Counted from the first letter of the stretch, positions 1 to 8,684 are shown. The stretch: DNA of 60,714 nt from Endozoicomonas numazuensis (GCF_000722635.1 NZ_JOKH01000001.1:99454-160167), one strand, 5' to 3'. Notes: generated from the sequence alone by a model not told the origin. A program made the numbers and translations.

Positions 1-398
1 CAGAGCGAAAAGACCCACTCGGCACCGAACCGAAGCAGTCTGTCCTTGTGGGATGGTTCAGACCTTTCTTCCGGTAGTTCATGCCGGAGCCAAGATCACG
101 GATCACTTGCGTTCGCCAGCCCTTGGCAGAGCAATAAGCCTCCAGTAGTTCTTGCTGTCTATCCAGATCGGCTTTTTGATCGTGGCTGGATACACGGCAG
201 TAGCAAAGTGTAGGTGCAGCTTCGTTGCTGAATCCCATGAGTTCAGCCACGTCATAATAACGTGTACCGCCTTTGGTCTTTCTGGCTGGGAGCAACTCAC
301 CCGTGCTCTCCCACTTTCTCAATCCACTTTCTCAATGTTGAGTGGTCAGTACCCAGCAAGCGAGCGGCTTCACCAATCTTAACTAATCTCTTATCCAT
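1..398 (-). pseudogene. Decayed IS607-family serine recombinase (TnpA)
   Basis: Three reading-frame segments on the minus strand join into one IS607-type recombinase. The ATG at 398 opens a MerR-like helix-turn-helix (MDKRLVKIGEAARLLG...TLRKW). A second frame continues with ESTGELLPARKTKGGTRYYD and then the resolvase core CYCRVSSHDQKADLDRQQ, followed by DLGSGMNYRKKGL. A third frame resumes at HKDRLLRFGAEWVF and runs off the window. The first break is a perfect 13-bp tandem duplication (311-323 and 324-336); removing one copy restores the frame. The second break, near position 60, lacks roughly 20 residues that family members have between GMNYRKKGL and HKDRLLRFG. The catalytic serine motif (RVSS) is retained, but the gene cannot give a full product. 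A partner tnpB, if present, lies outside the window. Confidence 0.85.
311..336. repeat. 13-bp tandem duplication disrupting the recombinase
   Basis: CCACTTTCTCAAT occurs twice in direct succession. Because 13 is not a multiple of three, the second copy shifts the frame of the IS607-type recombinase right after the TLRKW recognition helix and produces a stop (TGA) a few codons later. Confidence 0.9.
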
Positions 399-519
399 AA
401 TGATAGATTTTGGTAGATATCATAGATTAATCAATGCTGTTTCGAACCCTCTTAAATCTTCATGGCGAAAAAGAGAATATCATGATATAAGACTCGCTCC
501 AGGAGCCTGAGCCAGGCAT

Positions 520-632
520 GGGGAGCCTGACAGGGAATAGACAGCTCGGCCTAAAGTCCAGAAAGAACGGCCATATCTTCCAATGAATTAGCTTAAATAG
601 TTCAACTATTCGCACGACTTAAGTAAAGCTGT
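520..632 (-). repeat. Degenerate copy of the 168-bp miniature element
   Basis: Read on the plus strand, this stretch follows the reverse complement of the intact elements at 4265 and 20737: a GGAGCCTGAC...GGAATAG end, then ACAGCTCGGCCTAAAGTCCA, GAAAGAACGGCCAT, GCTTAAATAGTTCAACTATT and CGCAC. It is diverged and lost its far end after AAGCTG. The remaining DNA from 399 to 708 shows no convincing gene. Confidence 0.75.
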
Positions 633-708
633 CCAGGAGACTTATGTTCAAGCTCTAGCGCTACCCCTACCCGGCTCCCAGTAACCACCAGTAGAGACTT
701 AGAGCTGT

Positions 709-1626
709 ATGTCTTCACAAACCAAAGCCTGTCTGTTTGCTCTGGCCACCGCCCTTATGTGGTCTACCATTGCCACAGCCTTCAAACTTACCCTGGATCA
801 TCTGGATCCCTGGCAAATGGTATTCTGGTCGGTTTTGACGTCAACGCTACTACTGGGAGGTTTTGTATTTGCCCAAGGCAAACTGCCTCAGCTGATTCAA
901 CAGGCAAAAAAATATTTTTGGCTTTATACCCTGTTAGGATTCCTCAATCCTTTCCTTTATCACATTGCTCTTTTTGGGGGTTATGACCTGTTATCCGCTC
1001 AGCAGGCGCAGGCTCTAAATTACAGCTGGCCACTGGCCCTCACTCTACTTGCCGTTCCATTGCTGGGCAATAAGCTGAGTTTCAAAGATGCTGTTTGCTG
1101 TCTTATAGCCTATCTCGGTGTTGTCATTATCAGCACCCGGGGTGAGCTTCAAAACCTCAACTTTGGTAGCCCTCAGGGCGTAATTCTGGTTCTCTCCAGC
1201 ACATTAGTCTGGGCTTTATACTGGATCTTGAACGCCAAAAATGAAGGCGACTCAATGGTAGGCCTGCTGTTATGTTTCCTGTTTGGGTTACCCTGGATTA
1301 CTCTCGCTATTATCTTGAAATCCAGTATCTGGCCAATCTCTATGGAAGGGTTGGGTGGAGCCATCTACATAGGCCTGATCGAAATGGGGTTTGCTTATAT
1401 TTTCTGGCTCAAAGCCCTGAAGCTGGCAGACAACACTGCGGTTATCAGTAACATCAGCTATCTAAGCCCTTTTCTTTCGCTGATTTTTATCGCTAACGTA
1501 CTGAATGAAAATATTCATCCCTCCACCTATGTGGGACTGATTATGATTGTGGCATCCGTTGTCTTTCAGCAAAGAAAGCCAAAAACCAAAAAACAGCCAG
1601 AGACTCCGGTAATGAGCAACCACTAA
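709..1626 (+). CDS. DMT-superfamily (EamA) permease
   Basis: This 305-residue protein is almost entirely hydrophobic and shows the two tandem EamA halves of the drug/metabolite transporter superfamily, about ten membrane segments in total. The first half starts with ALATALMWSTIATAFKLTLD and the second half begins near residue 150 (GVILVLSSTLVWALYWILN). Members export amino acids or other small metabolites across the inner membrane; the substrate cannot be read from the sequence. The C-terminal tail is short and basic (QQRKPKTKKQ). The stop overlaps the start of the next gene (TAATG), so it is probably translationally coupled to trmN. No clear Shine-Dalgarno precedes the ATG. Confidence 0.85.
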   Translation: MSSQTKACLFALATALMWSTIATAFKLTLDHLDPWQMVFWSVLTSTLLLGGFVFAQGKLPQLIQQAKKYFWLYTLLGFLNPFLYHIALFGGYDLLSAQQAQALNYSWPLALTLLAVPLLGNKLSFKDAVCCLIAYLGVVIISTRGELQNLNFGSPQGVILVLSSTLVWALYWILNAKNEGDSMVGLLLCFLFGLPWITLAIILKSSIWPISMEGLGGAIYIGLIEMGFAYIFWLKALKLADNTAVISNISYLSPFLSLIFIANVLNENIHPSTYVGLIMIVASVVFQQRKPKTKKQPETPVMSNH

Positions 1627-2336
1627 TGGCCAGAAACAGTTACTTTCAATTCAAACAATTCAGGGTAGAACAGGGCCAGACGGCCATGAAGATCACCACC
1701 GATGCCTGTATCCTCGGAGCCAGGGCGGAGGTGGAAAACAGCTACTCTATTCTTGATATTGGTGCTGGAACCGGCCTGCTCAGTTTAATGGCAGCCCAGA
1801 GATCCACAGCCAGCATAGATGCCATTGAACTGGACGATGAGGCCGCTATTCAGGCTCGGGAGAATTTCGCAGCCTGCCCATGGAACAGCCGCTTAACGTT
1901 ACATCATTGCCCTGTTCAGTCTTACATACCTGAAAAACGATATGACTGCATACTCAGCAATCCCCCTTTTTTTGAGAATGCTTACAAGGCTTCCTGTGAC
2001 AAACGATCCTTAGCGCGTCACACAGACAGTTTAAGCTTTCTGGAACTGGCCAGGAATATTGATCGATTGATCTCTGAAGATGGAAAAGCCTGGATTTTGT
2101 TACCGGTTGAGTCCAGTCTGTTGTTTCTGGAAGAGGTCCAGAAAGCTACTCACTTGAAGCTGGAACGCACCATTGCCGTTCGCTCGTCGTCTACTCACAA
2201 AGACCATCGCCATATATTGGTTCTGAATCAGTCGAACTCAGCTAATATCCGTGAGCAGATAACCATTTACAGCGAACACCCTGCATACGCACCGGCGACC
2301 ACAGAACTTCTCAAGCCTTATTATCTGAAGCTTTAA
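1626..2336 (+). CDS. trmN: tRNA1(Val) (adenine(37)-N6)-methyltransferase
   Basis: This 236-residue Rossmann-fold methyltransferase has the SAM-binding motif LDIGAGTGLLSLMAAQR near residue 43 and the catalytic SNPPFF tetrapeptide region near residue 105, typical of N6-adenine methylases. Length and the N-terminal FQFKQFRVEQGQTAMKITTD block match the TrmN6/YfiC family, which makes m6A37 in tRNA-Val. It overlaps the upstream permease gene by one base and is followed directly by a strong hairpin. The related RsmC-type enzyme at 6366 is a different family. Confidence 0.9.
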   Translation: MARNSYFQFKQFRVEQGQTAMKITTDACILGARAEVENSYSILDIGAGTGLLSLMAAQRSTASIDAIELDDEAAIQARENFAACPWNSRLTLHHCPVQSYIPEKRYDCILSNPPFFENAYKASCDKRSLARHTDSLSFLELARNIDRLISEDGKAWILLPVESSLLFLEEVQKATHLKLERTIAVRSSSTHKDHRHILVLNQSNSANIREQITIYSEHPAYAPATTELLKPYYLKL

Positions 2337-2368
2337 ATAGAAACGGCACCCGTGGGTGCCGTTTCTAT
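2337..2368. terminator. Bidirectional terminator between convergent genes
   Basis: A perfect 15-bp inverted repeat (ATAGAAACGGCACCC/GGGTGCCGTTTCTAT) with a two-base gap sits between the convergent trmN and the gene ending at 2390. A T-rich stretch (CTTCCTTTTT) follows on the plus strand. Confidence 0.85.
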
Positions 2369-2389
2369 CGCTTCCTTTTTGATCCCTTC

Positions 2390-4096
2390 CTAGTTGAAAG
2401 GATTGGTTTTGTTGTCATCATTAGGAGGAAGTAGAGGAGCTGATTCATCAGTCGAATCATTCCATGGCCATTGAGTTATATCAAACACATCTCTGGCGTC
2501 ATCTCTTGGCCTCGTCGCCTGAGGATAAGACTCTTGAGAAGTATCCAGTGTGAACGGATTTCCATTTTCAGCCAGTAATTCCGCCGTCGTTGTATCAATA
2601 CCAGAACTATAAGGTGGGGGGAAAACTGAATAAGGGGGTATTGGTGAATATTCCGGATGGGCTTCAACACCAACTTCGGTTCTTGGAATGGTGCTTTCAA
2701 GCAATTTGAAATTGTTAACACCATATTTGGCTTCAGCTTCTTTCATCAACACATCAAGGTTGTACCCTGGATGTTCACCCAGACCTAACTCTTCACCATA
2801 ACTTGAAAGAAAGTCGAAAATTCTGCTTTGACTATCCTTATCGACCGTGGCCAGTTTCCTGAGTTTCACCAGAGTTTCCTGGAAACTTCTCAGGTGATGA
2901 TATTCCCACATCCTGTCCGCATCGAAGCTGCCTTTTTTGCCCGCTGCCTCGTTCTCATCCACTCTTATCTGGTCAATTTGACCTTGCACATCATGAGCAA
3001 ACAGAGACCAGTCATTGTGCATCATACGCACAGCCTCAAGCACCAGGCGATCTTTTTGAATCTCCTGACCCTGCGCCTTCATACTTTCTCTGGCTGCAGA
3101 CATGTAGTAATCAAGTCCAGGCAGGCGCTTGGCATGCCCAGCATTAGTGGTGGCAAAACGAAGCTTGTCAGTACCTTTAATCATCTGCCTGTTGCGCTGA
3201 GCTCTGACCAGAGTATTGTGTTCAGAGTTTTCATTGTCGCTGTCAATAAACGCTTTGATATCCTTGTAAACTTTGTGTCTGTATCTTTCACTGATCGCTC
3301 TGATATCAGCATCAATATCCTGACGTTTCTGAGTAACCGACTGAACGCTACTGGCCACACCGGTAACGAGTGAACCGGCATCTGCAAGTTTGGCAGCCTC
3401 GGCTTTAGCATGGAATCTGAGGGCATCTCTCAGAGCAGCCTTGGTATCGTGTTGACCGCCAATTTCTCTGAGTTTTAATCGAGTGGCCAGAGCTCTGAGC
3501 TGAACATAGTGCTGCTCTTTTCCGAGCATCTCTCTTTCAAGACGCTTCATTTCTGCAAACTCTTGTTTACGGTCTTCCAATGCTTTACCAGTAAGGGTTG
3601 TATGAGGAATCTTTACCTCTTTCGCATCAAAATCTGTTCTGGCCTGAACATAAAGCTCAAGGGTCTCTTCAAACGCTTTTTCAGATTGCTTGAGAGCGCT
3701 GGACTTAACCTTAACTAAGTGCTGGGTCTGAGCAGCCCCGGTTTCACCACGAGTCTCAATAACAAAACCCGATTTTCCATTCAGGAGCTTGTAATCTTCA
3801 GGCGAAAGCTTAATACCATCTTTACTCTTGGCCTTGATGGAGCGGTTCAGAATCGCACCTTCCGTCTTGACCTGAACCACACGTCTTGTAGAAATTCGAA
3901 TTCTGGGAATTCTATCTGCAATTCCATTCGCTAATCGCTTAGCATGGAAGGCCACAATACGCATGCCTTGAACAAAGCGCCCCCAGTTTCTGACCAGCAC
4001 CTTTTTGGGGTGCATAGCCTTGAATTGCTGGGCAACTTCGCTTTGGAAATGGGACAGTCGAGGAATTATCGACTCTATTCGTGTTGTTAAACTCAT
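2390..4096 (-). CDS. Large coiled-coil protein with a motif-rich disordered tail; candidate secreted effector
   Basis: I do not recognise a named family. The ATG at 4096 is preferred because GGAGAGG lies about six bases upstream; a start at 4126 is also open. The product is 568 residues. Residues 1-100 are basic (RIPRIRISTRRV). Residues 130-430 are charged and helical with likely coiled coils, without signal peptide or membrane segment. The last ~100 residues are proline-, acid- and serine-rich. There PPPY (493-496), NPF (513-515 and 565-567, the latter almost at the C-terminus) and ESAPLL (551-556, a [DE]xxxL[LI] pattern) resemble eukaryotic WW-domain, EH-domain and AP-adaptor ligands. A role as effector acting in a host cell is inference. 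It stands alone, convergent with trmN. Confidence 0.7.
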   Translation of the reverse strand: MSLTTRIESIIPRLSHFQSEVAQQFKAMHPKKVLVRNWGRFVQGMRIVAFHAKRLANGIADRIPRIRISTRRVVQVKTEGAILNRSIKAKSKDGIKLSPEDYKLLNGKSGFVIETRGETGAAQTQHLVKVKSSALKQSEKAFEETLELYVQARTDFDAKEVKIPHTTLTGKALEDRKQEFAEMKRLEREMLGKEQHYVQLRALATRLKLREIGGQHDTKAALRDALRFHAKAEAAKLADAGSLVTGVASSVQSVTQKRQDIDADIRAISERYRHKVYKDIKAFIDSDNENSEHNTLVRAQRNRQMIKGTDKLRFATTNAGHAKRLPGLDYYMSAARESMKAQGQEIQKDRLVLEAVRMMHNDWSLFAHDVQGQIDQIRVDENEAAGKKGSFDADRMWEYHHLRSFQETLVKLRKLATVDKDSQSRIFDFLSSYGEELGLGEHPGYNLDVLMKEAEAKYGVNNFKLLESTIPRTEVGVEAHPEYSPIPPYSVFPPPYSSGIDTTTAELLAENGNPFTLDTSQESYPQATRPRDDARDVFDITQWPWNDSTDESAPLLPPNDDNKTNPFN

Positions 4097-4264
4097 CCTG
4101 ACCTCTCCGTGGTCAAACTCGGTCATAGCTTTTGATTAGTATAGGTAAGAAATGGAATCAGGAACGCTCATATAAGAAGAAGTCAGAATAACAACACAAT
4201 AAATTCAGAGTGATCGATAAAGAATGCCGGGTGTCGTAGATACGGCACCCGTTGGAAAGTTCTA

Positions 4265-4432
4265 CTAGGAGGCTGACCGAGAATAGCGTCCGAGCATAAA
4301 ATTCAGTAGAACGAGTCAGCTTTTTCACTGAATTTGTGCGAATAGTTGACCTATTTAAGCAAATTCAGTGGAAAAGATGGCCGTTCTTTCTGGATTTTAG
4401 GCCGGGCTGTCTATTCTCGGTCAGGCTCCTAG
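4265..4432 (+). mobile_element. 168-bp miniature inverted-repeat element, intact copy A
   Basis: Both ends are CTAG followed by an 18-bp terminal repeat: left CTAGGAGGCTGACCGAGAAT.. and right, read in reverse complement, CTAGGAGCCTGACCGAGAAT.., one mismatch in 22. The interior has a second inverted repeat, ACTGAATTTG/CAAATTCAGT, around a 23-base loop, and no coding capacity. The interior matches the copy at 20737 essentially base for base. CTAG at each end may be a 4-bp target duplication. The right CTAG overlaps the stop codon of the adjacent permease gene. Confidence 0.9.
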
Positions 4433-5094
4433 ATGTAGGCTCGATTAAGACGTGCTTCAGCCCATTTCTGGAACCAGGTGCAGACCATCACTACAACCCA
4501 GTAAATGAGCGCAACACTCAAGTAACTCTCAAAGAATCGAAAACTGCTGGCAGCTTCCATTTGGGCACGAGCCATGATTTCGACAACACCCAGTGTAAAA
4601 GCAAGGGATGTACTCTTGAGCAGGTCAATTGCATTATTCATTAGCCCGGGAAAAGCCACCCTGGCGGCCTGTGGAATAATAATACGCCTCATACCCTGCC
4701 CCTGGGTCATTCCGACACTCAGCGCTGCTTCCATTTGCCCGGAATGGATACTGATGATTGCCGCCCTCATGCTTTCTGACATATAGGCCGCAAAATGCAG
4801 TCCAAGGCCAATAATGACTGCCACAATGGCAGGCATACCCGCCAGAGCTGGAATCAACTGCGGCAGCCCGTAATAGAACAGGAAAAGCTGAACCAGCAGA
4901 GGAGAGCCTCTGAAGAAAGAAATATACAGGTCAGCGACATGGTGAAGATAAAAAGGACGAGTAATCTTTACCAGCGCCAGGACAAGACCTAGAGATAATG
5001 ACAGAACCAGACCACCCAATGTCATGTATAAGGTGGTATCCAGATTCATGGCGACCGTCGGCAACATCCCAACAGTATATTCGTAATCAATCAT
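4429..5094 (-). CDS. Polar amino-acid ABC transporter permease
   Basis: This 221-residue inner-membrane protein has the HisM/GlnP-type permease layout: five or so membrane helices, the SFFRGSPLLVQLFLFYYGLP block near residue 55-75 and the cytoplasmic coupling (EAA) loop EAALSVGMTQGQGMRRIIIPQA near residues 125-150. It would form the channel for uptake of a polar amino acid with the binding protein encoded upstream at 5232. No ATP-binding subunit lies nearby. Its TAG stop is part of the CTAG end of the miniature element, yet the length and the final AEARLNRAYI are normal for the family, so the C-terminus is probably not damaged. Confidence 0.9.
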   Translation of the reverse strand: MIDYEYTVGMLPTVAMNLDTTLYMTLGGLVLSLSLGLVLALVKITRPFYLHHVADLYISFFRGSPLLVQLFLFYYGLPQLIPALAGMPAIVAVIIGLGLHFAAYMSESMRAAIISIHSGQMEAALSVGMTQGQGMRRIIIPQAARVAFPGLMNNAIDLLKSTSLAFTLGVVEIMARAQMEAASSFRFFESYLSVALIYWVVVMVCTWFQKWAEARLNRAYI

Positions 5095-5168
5095 TCAAAT
5101 GCCTGTAACTGACATTGGAACACCCGGGAGAATGTCATCGCCTTACTGCGTTATGACACAAACCAGCC

Positions 5169-5200
5169 TGCCCCGTTTTTGACAGTAGAAAAACGGGGCA
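5169..5200 (-). terminator. Hairpin between binding-protein and permease genes
   Basis: A perfect 12-bp stem (TGCCCCGTTTTT/AAAAACGGGGCA) with an 8-base loop lies downstream of the binding-protein gene and upstream of the permease gene on the minus strand. It would reduce readthrough so that more binding protein than permease is made, a common arrangement in ABC uptake operons. Confidence 0.7.
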
Positions 5201-5231
5201 GTATTCCAAAGAAAGGTGCTGGATGAAAGGT

Positions 5232-6041
5232 TTATCCTGCAGGTTTAGCCGTAATGTCGTCACCAAACCACTTACTGGAAATAGTGGCCAGAGTTCCGTC
5301 TTCACGCATGGCATCCAGAGCCGAGTTCACCTGATCTCTGAGAGCCCGACCTGTTTCATCATTGATGAAAGGCATAGCATTTTTAAGAATTTCAATGGGC
5401 TTGCCGGCTAACTTCAGTGGCAGCTCAGACTTCTCGATCAGAGCCATCACACTGACGCGATCCATCACAAAGGCATCAGAACGTTTCAGTACCACATCCT
5501 GCTCAATACCCGTGTCATAGGTCACCACATTAATGGTTTTCTCAGGGTCATGTTGACGCAGAATGGCTTCGAAGTTAGAGCCCAGGTTCACAGCAACTTT
5601 CTTGCCAGCCAGGTCATCAACGGACTTGATGTCATTATTATCCTGATGGACAGCAATCTGAGCACCGTCGTAAACATAAGGCTCCGAAAATGCATAGCGC
5701 TCGGCACGAGCTTCCGTGAGGGTGATCTGATTGGAAATAGTATTCAGCTGTCCAGCTTCAAGCATACCAAACAAACCTGAGAATGGAGCAGTGACAAACT
5801 CGATATCCTTATTCAAGCGGTTGCCGATCTCGTTCCAGAGATCAATTTCAAAGCCTTTCAGCTCACCCTGTTCCATAAAAGTGAACGGATAATAAGTACC
5901 AGACATCCCAACTTTAACGACAGAAGTGTTCACTTCATCATTCTGTGCTTGTGCTGGTTTGTCATCAGAGCAGCCCGCCAGTATCACAGACGCTGCCAGA
6001 ATAGCGGTTGTTATGGTTTTTTTGAATGTAAGACCGAACAT
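5232..6041 (-). CDS. Amino-acid ABC transporter substrate-binding lipoprotein
   Basis: Starting at the ATG at 6041, which has AGGGGA six bases upstream, the product is 269 residues with a lipoprotein signal (TTAILAASVILAGC, lipobox LAGC). The mature part is a family 3 extracellular solute-binding protein: VGMSGTYYPFTFMEQGELKGFEIDL at its start, the hinge block ITLTEARAERYAFSEPYVYDG, and DLAGKKVAVNLGSNFE. The ligand should be a polar amino acid or cystine-like compound; I cannot say which. It precedes the permease gene, separated by a hairpin. The longer open frame back to 6083 lacks a ribosome site. Confidence 0.9.
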   Translation of the reverse strand: MFGLTFKKTITTAILAASVILAGCSDDKPAQAQNDEVNTSVVKVGMSGTYYPFTFMEQGELKGFEIDLWNEIGNRLNKDIEFVTAPFSGLFGMLEAGQLNTISNQITLTEARAERYAFSEPYVYDGAQIAVHQDNNDIKSVDDLAGKKVAVNLGSNFEAILRQHDPEKTINVVTYDTGIEQDVVLKRSDAFVMDRVSVMALIEKSELPLKLAGKPIEILKNAMPFINDETGRALRDQVNSALDAMREDGTLATISSKWFGDDITAKPAG

Positions 6042-6365
6042 GAGGTATCCCCTGAAAACAGCTATGGGCACAGGACTGATCACTTTCTCAATATCCAGAG
6101 ATCAATGAGAATGTCAGTTACCTGCCCAAAATCAGAAGCGCAGATTATCAGTCCACTCACTTATAACTGAAATATTTTTTTAATTATTTTTTATTCTTAT
6201 AAATTATATAAAGCGATTTGCAAGGCTTCAGCCAGTCCCTGACTCAAAAAACACTTAACTTATTGACTCAAAGAGCTTGGAATAGCTAAAGGGCAGCAAG
6301 GCGAACGAGACCCCAGACGCCTGCAAAATAGCAAGTGACCGGGGAGATAGTACAGACAGCACAGG

Positions 6366-7433
6366 TCAGCGCTTGAATGCCTGATAGATAGTAAAGCCGT
6401 TTTTTACGACAAGTGTTTTACAATCACCAAAAGCCTTTTTGATGATGGGTTCATAACGGAGAAAACTATTGGCTACAATCCGAAGCTCTCCACCTTTTTT
6501 CAGGCGGTTAGCCGATTCGGCAAGAAACTGCTCGGTCACAGCATAATGAGTCTTCACGCCCTGATGAAAAGGAGGATTGGAAACAATAAGGTCGAACTCA
6601 CCACTGATTTCCGATAAGCCATCACTGGCCACTATATTGAAGTTCTTTACGTCGTTTTCTTGCAGCGTACGGGTTGAACTCTCTATAGCCAGCGCATCGG
6701 AATCAACCAGGGTAAAATGAGCATCCGGATTCAGTTGCCCCAGAAAACCGGCCACCACTCCGGCACCACAGCCAAAATCGAGTACTTGCATGGCAGTACA
6801 GGCATCAAAGGTATCCAGAAGTACCGCTGTACCTACATCAACACGCCCATGGCTGAATACCCCAGGTAAGGAAAACAGTTTCATGGAAGTATTCTTAATC
6901 TGCAGATCGTAAGCACTGTAAAAATCGAACCTGGAAAACCCAGAGTCATTATCAAAGACTTCTGACGCTTCAATTAAACTGCAGTGACGAGCATTATCCA
7001 TGTTTTTGACGGCTGAAAAGTTCTGCTTCAGTCGCTTGCGCCAGGATTTAATCCCTTCATTATTTTCACCCACCAACCATACGACAGCATTCTCTTTTAA
7101 TAATGGGGTGATCATGGCCAGCCAGAAATCCATCAAAGGCTTGCTCTTCTGCAAAAAAATCAGCACACCGTCAAATCGGGATTCAGAAGCCTCAACCACG
7201 GAGCCATATTGAAGCGTCAGCTGATGACCCGCAGATGCCCACTCACTCTTAATGGCCCTGTAGACAGAAAAGTCACGAGTCAGCCCGTAAACCTCTTGCG
7301 CAACGCCGTCCTGAACCAGCTCTTTTCCCAGTCCATCTGCTGGTGTACCCAGCACAAGCAACTTATCACAGTTCAGCCACTCACTGTTGCGAACCACCAG
7401 CTGACCAGGGTTGGAGAGAACTCGTGCGCTCAT
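6366..7433 (-). CDS. rsmC: 16S rRNA m2G1207 methyltransferase
   Basis: This 355-residue protein has the duplicated methyltransferase architecture of RsmC: a degenerate N-terminal half and an active C-terminal half with the SAM motif VLDFGCGAGVVAGFLGQ and catalytic SNPPFHQG near residue 240. Blocks FSHGRVDVGTAVLLDTF and LKKGGELRIVANSFLRYEP point to RsmC rather than RlmG. It methylates G1207 of 16S rRNA in the small subunit. The ATG at 7433 is chosen because GAAGG lies about five bases upstream; a TTG frame reaches 7445 but would include that ribosome site. Confidence 0.88.
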   Translation of the reverse strand: MSARVLSNPGQLVVRNSEWLNCDKLLVLGTPADGLGKELVQDGVAQEVYGLTRDFSVYRAIKSEWASAGHQLTLQYGSVVEASESRFDGVLIFLQKSKPLMDFWLAMITPLLKENAVVWLVGENNEGIKSWRKRLKQNFSAVKNMDNARHCSLIEASEVFDNDSGFSRFDFYSAYDLQIKNTSMKLFSLPGVFSHGRVDVGTAVLLDTFDACTAMQVLDFGCGAGVVAGFLGQLNPDAHFTLVDSDALAIESSTRTLQENDVKNFNIVASDGLSEISGEFDLIVSNPPFHQGVKTHYAVTEQFLAESANRLKKGGELRIVANSFLRYEPIIKKAFGDCKTLVVKNGFTIYQAFKR

Positions 7434-7661
7434 AAAATCCTTCAATAAAAAAGAAAACCACGGACCAGTATTGCTTGCCTGCTCCGGTGAGAAATCAGCC
7501 GGCTCTTATACCGGAAATAGCCGATATTGCAAAGTATGCTTGAATAATATTCTAATAAATTCCTTTGTGCGCACAAATTTTCTGAAACTACCGATTTACA
7601 TGGCCTCCCATCAATTTTAGGATTCGCGCCAGATTTTATTCGTGCTCACTGGAGACCCCTC

Positions 7662-8045
7662 ATGCTGGAGCCACGAGGCGAGCTGGTACTGAGAACCCTC
7701 GCAATGCCCGCAGACACCAACCCTAATGGTGATATTTTCGGTGGCTGGCTGCTGTCACAAATGGATATTGCTGGCGGTATTGCCGCCAAGCAGAGAAGCC
7801 ACAGCCGCATTTCTACAGTCGCTATTGAATCCATGTCATTTCACCAGCCAGTCAATGTCGGCGACGTTATCTGCTGTTACGCTGAAATTATGCACGTCGG
7901 CACCACCTCAATGAGGATCAAGCTGGAGGTCTGGATCACGAACATGCCTTTTAATCAGCAACGTATAAAGGTGACTGAAGGTATCTTCACTTTTGTAGCC
8001 ATTGATGAAGACGGTCGCCCTCAATCTGTGGATCGTGATGAATAA
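7662..8045 (+). CDS. yciA: Acyl-CoA thioesterase, hotdog fold
   Basis: The 127-residue product matches the YciA family over its whole length: [21 protein letters not shown] contains the conserved asparagine/aspartate region of the active site, followed by [14 protein letters not shown] and the hotdog strand-helix pattern ([20 protein letters not shown]). YciA hydrolyses a wide range of acyl-CoAs in the cytosol. GGAG lies nine bases before the ATG. udk follows 10 bases downstream, so the two are probably co-transcribed. Confidence 0.92.
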   Translation: MLEPRGELVLRTLAMPADTNPNGDIFGGWLLSQMDIAGGIAAKQRSHSRISTVAIESMSFHQPVNVGDVICCYAEIMHVGTTSMRIKLEVWITNMPFNQQRIKVTEGIFTFVAIDEDGRPQSVDRDE

Positions 8046-8055
8046 CGGGATAAAA

Positions 8056-8679
8056 ATGATGAAACAAAAAACCATCCTGGTCGGCATTGCCGGCGCCTCT
8101 GCTTCTGGTAAAAGCCTGCTTGCCAACACCCTGGTTGAGGAGCTTCAGTCGGAGCACGTGTGTGTTATCTCTGAAGATTCTTATTACAAGGATCAAACTC
8201 ACATGACGATGGAGCAAAGGGTTCAAACCAACTATGACCACCCTGAATCCATGGATCATGACTTGATGCTGGAACACATGAAGCGGCTAAAGGAAGGCAC
8301 TCCGGTAGAAGTCCCCCTGTATGATTACACAGAGCACAACCGTAAACAGGAAACCCGAAAGGTTTTACCCGCCCGTGTTATTCTGATTGAAGGTATTTTG
8401 CTATTTACCCGTCCGGAAATTCGCGAAACATTTGATCTCCGTTTTTATATGGATACCCCTCTGGACATCTGTCTGATCAGACGACTGAAGCGGGATATTA
8501 TTGAACGCGGCCGTGAAGTTGACTCCGTTATCAAACAATATTTGGAGACGGTACGCCCAATGTTCCTGCAGTTTATTGAACCCGCACGTCAGCATGCTGA
8601 TCTGATTATTCCTCACGGGGGTAAGAACAGAATTGCTATTGACCTGATCAAGACCAAGATTCAGGACCTGATCGACTGA
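8056..8679 (+). CDS. udk: Uridine kinase
   Basis: From the ATG at 8056 (ACGGGA upstream) the product is 207 residues, the normal size for bacterial uridine/cytidine kinase. It has the P-loop [11 protein letters not shown] near residue 10, the SEDSYYKD substrate block, and [12 protein letters not shown] and ILIEGILLF motifs of the Udk family. It phosphorylates uridine and cytidine for pyrimidine salvage. The frame is open 18 codons further upstream into yciA, but that would overlap the preceding gene without a ribosome site. Confidence 0.93.
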   Translation: MMKQKTILVGIAGASASGKSLLANTLVEELQSEHVCVISEDSYYKDQTHMTMEQRVQTNYDHPESMDHDLMLEHMKRLKEGTPVEVPLYDYTEHNRKQETRKVLPARVILIEGILLFTRPEIRETFDLRFYMDTPLDICLIRRLKRDIIERGREVDSVIKQYLETVRPMFLQFIEPARQHADLIIPHGGKNRIAIDLIKTKIQDLID

Positions 8680-8684
8680 TCAGG

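Noticed and set aside
1173-1364. ORFs antisense to the DMT permease and similar overlapping frames throughout
   Set aside because: They lie opposite or inside well-supported genes and show no family features.
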